From NCBI GenBank assembly GCA_002409145.1, contig DHUL01000076.1, positions 1 through 10,096 on the forward strand: a stretch of 10,096 nucleotides of DNA, written 5' to 3'. The first letter of the stretch is position 1; every line of letters begins with the position of its first letter. Under the pieces are notes generated by a model. That model made no database searches. It was not told the origin of the DNA and saw nothing but the letters and a program-made list of their open reading frames with translations. Position numbers and translations under genes: made by a program. The DNA is from Bacteroidales bacterium UBA5235 (GTDB taxonomy: Bacteria > Bacteroidota > Bacteroidia > Bacteroidales > VadinHA17). This document shows, in pieces, positions 7,786 through 10,096 of the stretch.

Positions 7786-8316
7786 ATGAACCAGGTATTT
7801 ATCCAATATCATAAAACCCGGTTCGGGGAACTAATCCTGGGGGCATTTAAAGGCAGGCTGTGTATGCTCGATTTCCGGTACCGGAAAATGAGACCTGCCA
7901 TTGACAACAGGATCAAATCATTTTTTAACGCTGAATTCACACTCCGCGATGATGAGATCCTGGTGCAAACACGAAAACAGCTTGATGAATACCTCAGCGG
8001 GGACAGAACTCGTTTTGATATTCCGTTTTTGATGGCCGGAACCGATTTCCAAAAAACCGTATGGAATGCCCTGCTACAGGTCCCATACGGAAAAACTGCC
8101 TCATACCTTGAGCTGGCAAAAGCCATTGACAACGAAAAAGCTGTAAGGGCAGTGGCCGTCGCTAACGGGGCAAATGCAATTGCCATAATCATTCCATGCC
8201 ACCGTATTATTGGAAACAATGGCGAGCTGGTTGGTTACGGGGGCGGTCTGGCAATCAAGAAAAGACTCCTGGATCTGGAGCAGGGGCTCCTGAGTATGTT
8301 TGATTACCCGTTATAA
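7786..8316 (+). CDS. ogt: Methylated-DNA--protein-cysteine S-methyltransferase (Ogt/MGMT)
   Basis: This 176-residue cytoplasmic protein repairs O6-alkylguanine and O4-alkylthymine by moving the alkyl group irreversibly onto its own cysteine. The N-terminal part (about 1-85) is the variable ribonuclease-H-like domain. The C-terminal catalytic domain begins at TDFQKTVWNAL (86-96), followed by VPYGKTASYLELA (99-111), RAVAVANGAN (121-130) with the probable arginine finger Arg121 and Asn-hinge Asn127, the active-site PCHRII with acceptor Cys138, and YGGGLAIKKRLLDLE (151-165). Length and motif spacing are normal for the family. Position 131 is Ala where a Pro (NP) is common. The N-terminus does not show the zinc-binding, AraC-containing Ada domain, so this is the stand-alone form. 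It follows the S9 peptidase gene on the same strand, 123 bases away across the GATTTGC array, and meets the lactonase-like gene tail to tail with only 11 bases between stops. Confidence 0.96.
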   Translation: MNQVFIQYHKTRFGELILGAFKGRLCMLDFRYRKMRPAIDNRIKSFFNAEFTLRDDEILVQTRKQLDEYLSGDRTRFDIPFLMAGTDFQKTVWNALLQVPYGKTASYLELAKAIDNEKAVRAVAVANGANAIAIIIPCHRIIGNNGELVGYGGGLAIKKRLLDLEQGLLSMFDYPL

Positions 8317-8327
8317 ATGAAGCTGTT

Positions 8328-9410
8328 CTACTTATAAAACCTGACACATGAAGGGGCATTCAGAGTCATAGTTGAGACAACCTTATCATTTTTGCCCCCT
8401 TCACGTACAACTGAAATCTCATTCGATTTCTGGTTAGCCACCAGGAAAAAATTCCCGGACGGCGACAGGGAGAAGTTTCTCGGCCAATTGCCACCGCAGT
8501 TGATGTGTGACGGTTCTGATACCGTCCCATCAATCCCCACCCTGAAGGTCACGATGCTGTTATGGCCCCGGTTTGAGCCGCAGATATTCTTCCCGGTACG
8601 CGAGAGGTGTATATCGGCACAATAGTTTTTCTGGCGGTGTTCTTCAGGCAAAGTACTGACAGTCTGTTTGGCTGTCACGGTATCCGAGAGGATATTGTAT
8701 ACAGACACCGTCGAATTGAGCTCATTGATTACATAAAGGTTTGCAGAGGATTTGTCTATTGCCATGTGCCTCGGGCCGCTTCCGGGCTCACAGTTGAAGT
8801 AAGCTATATCTGCGTTCATCAGAAGTCCCAGGGTGGTATCCAACTTTAACTGATGTACCCTGTCGAGGCCCAGGTCGGAAACATAATAAGTGTGAAGTCT
8901 CGGGTTATGGATGGTCATGTGGGGGTGCGACTTCTCTCCGTAAAAGATAACATCGGTGACCTTTTCGGGTATGCCCTCGCTGTTCAGTTTCACAACAGAA
9001 ACTGAGCCGCTGCCGTAGTTGGCAGTGATCAGATGTTTACCATCAGCTGATAAAGCGATATGGCAGGGACCTCCTCCTCCCTGGTTTATAGAGCTGATTT
9101 TTTCCAGGCTTTTGTTTTTCTTATCATATCTTAAGGTGGTGATGCCTCCCCCGGCCTTCATGTTAAAAGTGTCGACCTCGTTGACAAGGTAAATCAAGCC
9201 TCCGCTTCCGAAAACAAAAAATGAAGGATTATCCCCGACGTTGATCTCCGAGATTTTCTCCATGCTGCCGTTGCCTTTCAGCCGGCACAGCAGCACATCG
9301 GATGCGCCGTTGCCTGAATAGCCGGAGGCTATGAATTTATCATCACCCATTTCACAAGATATCATAATTACAGGCAGGGAAACCAATAAAACAAGTATTT
9401 GCTTTTTCAT
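8328..9410 (-). CDS. Exported lactonase-family seven-bladed beta-propeller lipoprotein (6-phosphogluconolactonase-like)
   Basis: This 360-residue protein starts with a type II signal peptide (MKKQILVLLV core) and lipidation Cys19 in MISCE. The following residues EMGDD are acidic, which in Bacteroidota lipoproteins can direct surface exposure. The rest is a beta-propeller of the lactonase/Pgl family: GPCHIALSADGKHLITANYG (114-133), SHPHMT near 161, GSGPRHMAID with LYVINELNSTVSVY, YCADIHLS with NRGHNSIVTF, and WPRNFSLSPSGNFFLVANQK. Cytosolic members hydrolyse 6-phosphogluconolactone in the pentose phosphate pathway. An exported lipoprotein is unlikely to serve that pathway, so another lactone substrate or a non-enzymatic binding role is possible. 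It lies 15 bases downstream of pnuC on the same strand and is probably co-transcribed. The bases before its ATG read CTCCTCC, the opposite of a Shine-Dalgarno sequence. The family call is firm; the activity is not. Confidence 0.9.
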   Translation of the reverse strand: MKKQILVLLVSLPVIMISCEMGDDKFIASGYSGNGASDVLLCRLKGNGSMEKISEINVGDNPSFFVFGSGGLIYLVNEVDTFNMKAGGGITTLRYDKKNKSLEKISSINQGGGGPCHIALSADGKHLITANYGSGSVSVVKLNSEGIPEKVTDVIFYGEKSHPHMTIHNPRLHTYYVSDLGLDRVHQLKLDTTLGLLMNADIAYFNCEPGSGPRHMAIDKSSANLYVINELNSTVSVYNILSDTVTAKQTVSTLPEEHRQKNYCADIHLSRTGKNICGSNRGHNSIVTFRVGIDGTVSEPSHINCGGNWPRNFSLSPSGNFFLVANQKSNEISVVREGGKNDKVVSTMTLNAPSCVRFYK

Positions 9411-9425
9411 TGGAGGAGCTATTTA

Positions 9426-10055
9426 TTAAAATTCCGTGACTTTCCGTTTCCATTGAATGAAGCCATAAATCGCCATTGCAAGGAAAATGATGTACTGCAC
9501 TGAAACGAGCATGATGCCCCGCATGGCGTACATTGCAATGCTCATGATGTTGACGAGGATCCAGAGTATCCAGTTCTCGAGCTTCAGCCGTGCACATAGA
9601 AGCGATGCTGCGATGCTCATCACCGCGATCATGGCATCTGAATAGACAAATGTAGCCCTGACAGGGAAGAAGTCGGGCAGCCAGAGATGGATCCTGCCCA
9701 TCACCGTACCCATGGCCAGCGCCATGGCAATGATTCCCGCCACCCAGAAAACCCTCCCTTTATGACTCATCACCGTAACAGGTTCGTCGCCGTGGCTGCT
9801 CTGCCTTCTCCAGTTGAACCATCCGTAGATGGCATTGCAGAAGAAAAAGAGCTGCAGGATCATCGCGGAATAGAGATTCACCTGATAGTATAGCATGAAG
9901 AAGAGAACGGCATTGACAAGCGCAAATACCCATGTGATAATTTTTGCCCTGGCTGCATACCAGACGGCTGCCAGCCCGGTGAGCACGGCGAGCAGCTCGA
10001 GGAGGCTCATCCGGTAGCCAAGGAATTCGAAGAGGGTGGTGTCGATGTTGAACAT
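9426..10055 (-). CDS. pnuC: PnuC-family vitamin transporter (nicotinamide riboside type)
   Basis: This 209-residue inner-membrane protein has about seven hydrophobic segments, the usual size for PnuC, a facilitator that lets nicotinamide riboside enter for NAD synthesis. Two halves show the family's internal duplication: the first ends in NAIYGWFNWRRQ (74-85), the second in MAIYGFIQWKRK (194-205). The aromatic motif ENWILWILVN (160-169), with Trp162, Trp165 and Asn169, lies in the region that binds substrate in characterised PnuC proteins. In Bacteroidota some relatives (PnuT) carry thiamine and sit beside thiamine pyrophosphokinase and a TPP riboswitch. Neither is visible here, but only 41 upstream bases are in the window. 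No nicotinamide-riboside kinase (NadR) gene is in the window. The start codon is directly preceded by a period-8 tandem array instead of a ribosome-binding site, and the lactonase-like gene follows after 15 bases. The substrate is therefore inferred from the family only. Confidence 0.93.
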   Translation of the reverse strand: MFNIDTTLFEFLGYRMSLLELLAVLTGLAAVWYAARAKIITWVFALVNAVLFFMLYYQVNLYSAMILQLFFFCNAIYGWFNWRRQSSHGDEPVTVMSHKGRVFWVAGIIAMALAMGTVMGRIHLWLPDFFPVRATFVYSDAMIAVMSIAASLLCARLKLENWILWILVNIMSIAMYAMRGIMLVSVQYIIFLAMAIYGFIQWKRKVTEF

Positions 10056-10096
10056 AGGTCTGAAGGTCTGAGAGTCTTGCGGTCTTGCGGTCTTGC
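10056..10096. repeat. Octanucleotide tandem array flush with the pnuC start, continuing past the window edge
   Basis: On the plus strand the units are AGGTCTGA, AGGTCTGA, GAGTCTTG, CGGTCTTG, CGGTCTTG and then C at the edge. On the coding strand of pnuC this reads as CAAGACCG-type units shifting to TCAGACCT units that abut the ATG with no spacer. The array is truncated by the window end, so its full length is unknown. Like the array before the S9 gene, it replaces any Shine-Dalgarno sequence. Confidence 0.85.

Noticed and set aside
8311..8338. Bidirectional terminator between the convergent methyltransferase and lactonase-like genes
   Set aside because: The only symmetry is two TTATAA copies, self-palindromic and AT-only, with no GC stem.
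10056..10096. TPP riboswitch upstream of pnuC
   Set aside because: Only 41 bases upstream are visible and all belong to the octanucleotide array; no riboswitch core motifs can be seen.

Overview
The window looks like a chromosomal segment of a Bacteroidota bacterium, probably of the order Bacteroidales or a close relative. Three observations support this. There is a one-polypeptide hybrid two-component regulator (histidine kinase, receiver and AraC domain fused), an arrangement typical of this phylum. None of the six start codons has an AGGAGG-type Shine-Dalgarno sequence in front of it. Most proteins are exported, including two lipoproteins. No mobile elements, rRNA, tRNA or CRISPR arrays were seen.

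Layout, left to right. Positions 1-2168 (minus) hold a membrane-anchored hybrid sensor/regulator whose last residues run off the left edge. Positions 2303-5386 (minus) encode a 1027-residue outer-membrane protein that joins a zinc-metallopeptidase domain, a TolB-type beta-propeller and an Omp85-like C-terminal barrel. A 209-base divergent intergenic region follows. Positions 5596-7662 (plus) encode a lipoprotein S9-family serine peptidase, and 7786-8316 (plus) encode an Ogt-type alkylated-DNA repair methyltransferase. Converging on these from the right is a two-gene minus-strand unit: pnuC (9426-10055), then a lipoprotein of the seven-bladed lactonase-propeller family (8328-9410), 15 bases apart.

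How the genes may work together. The two proteases are transcribed away from each other from one shared region, and both act in the cell envelope, so joint control of envelope or extracellular peptide processing is plausible. The hybrid regulator lies 134 bases beyond the barrel gene on the same strand and may be its sensor, although it seems to have its own promoter. PnuC imports a vitamin-type precursor (nicotinamide riboside, or thiamine in some relatives); its link to an exported lactonase-like protein is unknown.

The most unusual non-coding feature is a set of three short tandem-repeat arrays with periods of 7, 7 and 8 bases and different unit sequences. Each is pressed against a gene boundary: just before the S9 start, just after the S9 stop, and flush with the pnuC start at the right edge. 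No intergenic stretch exceeds 300 bases.
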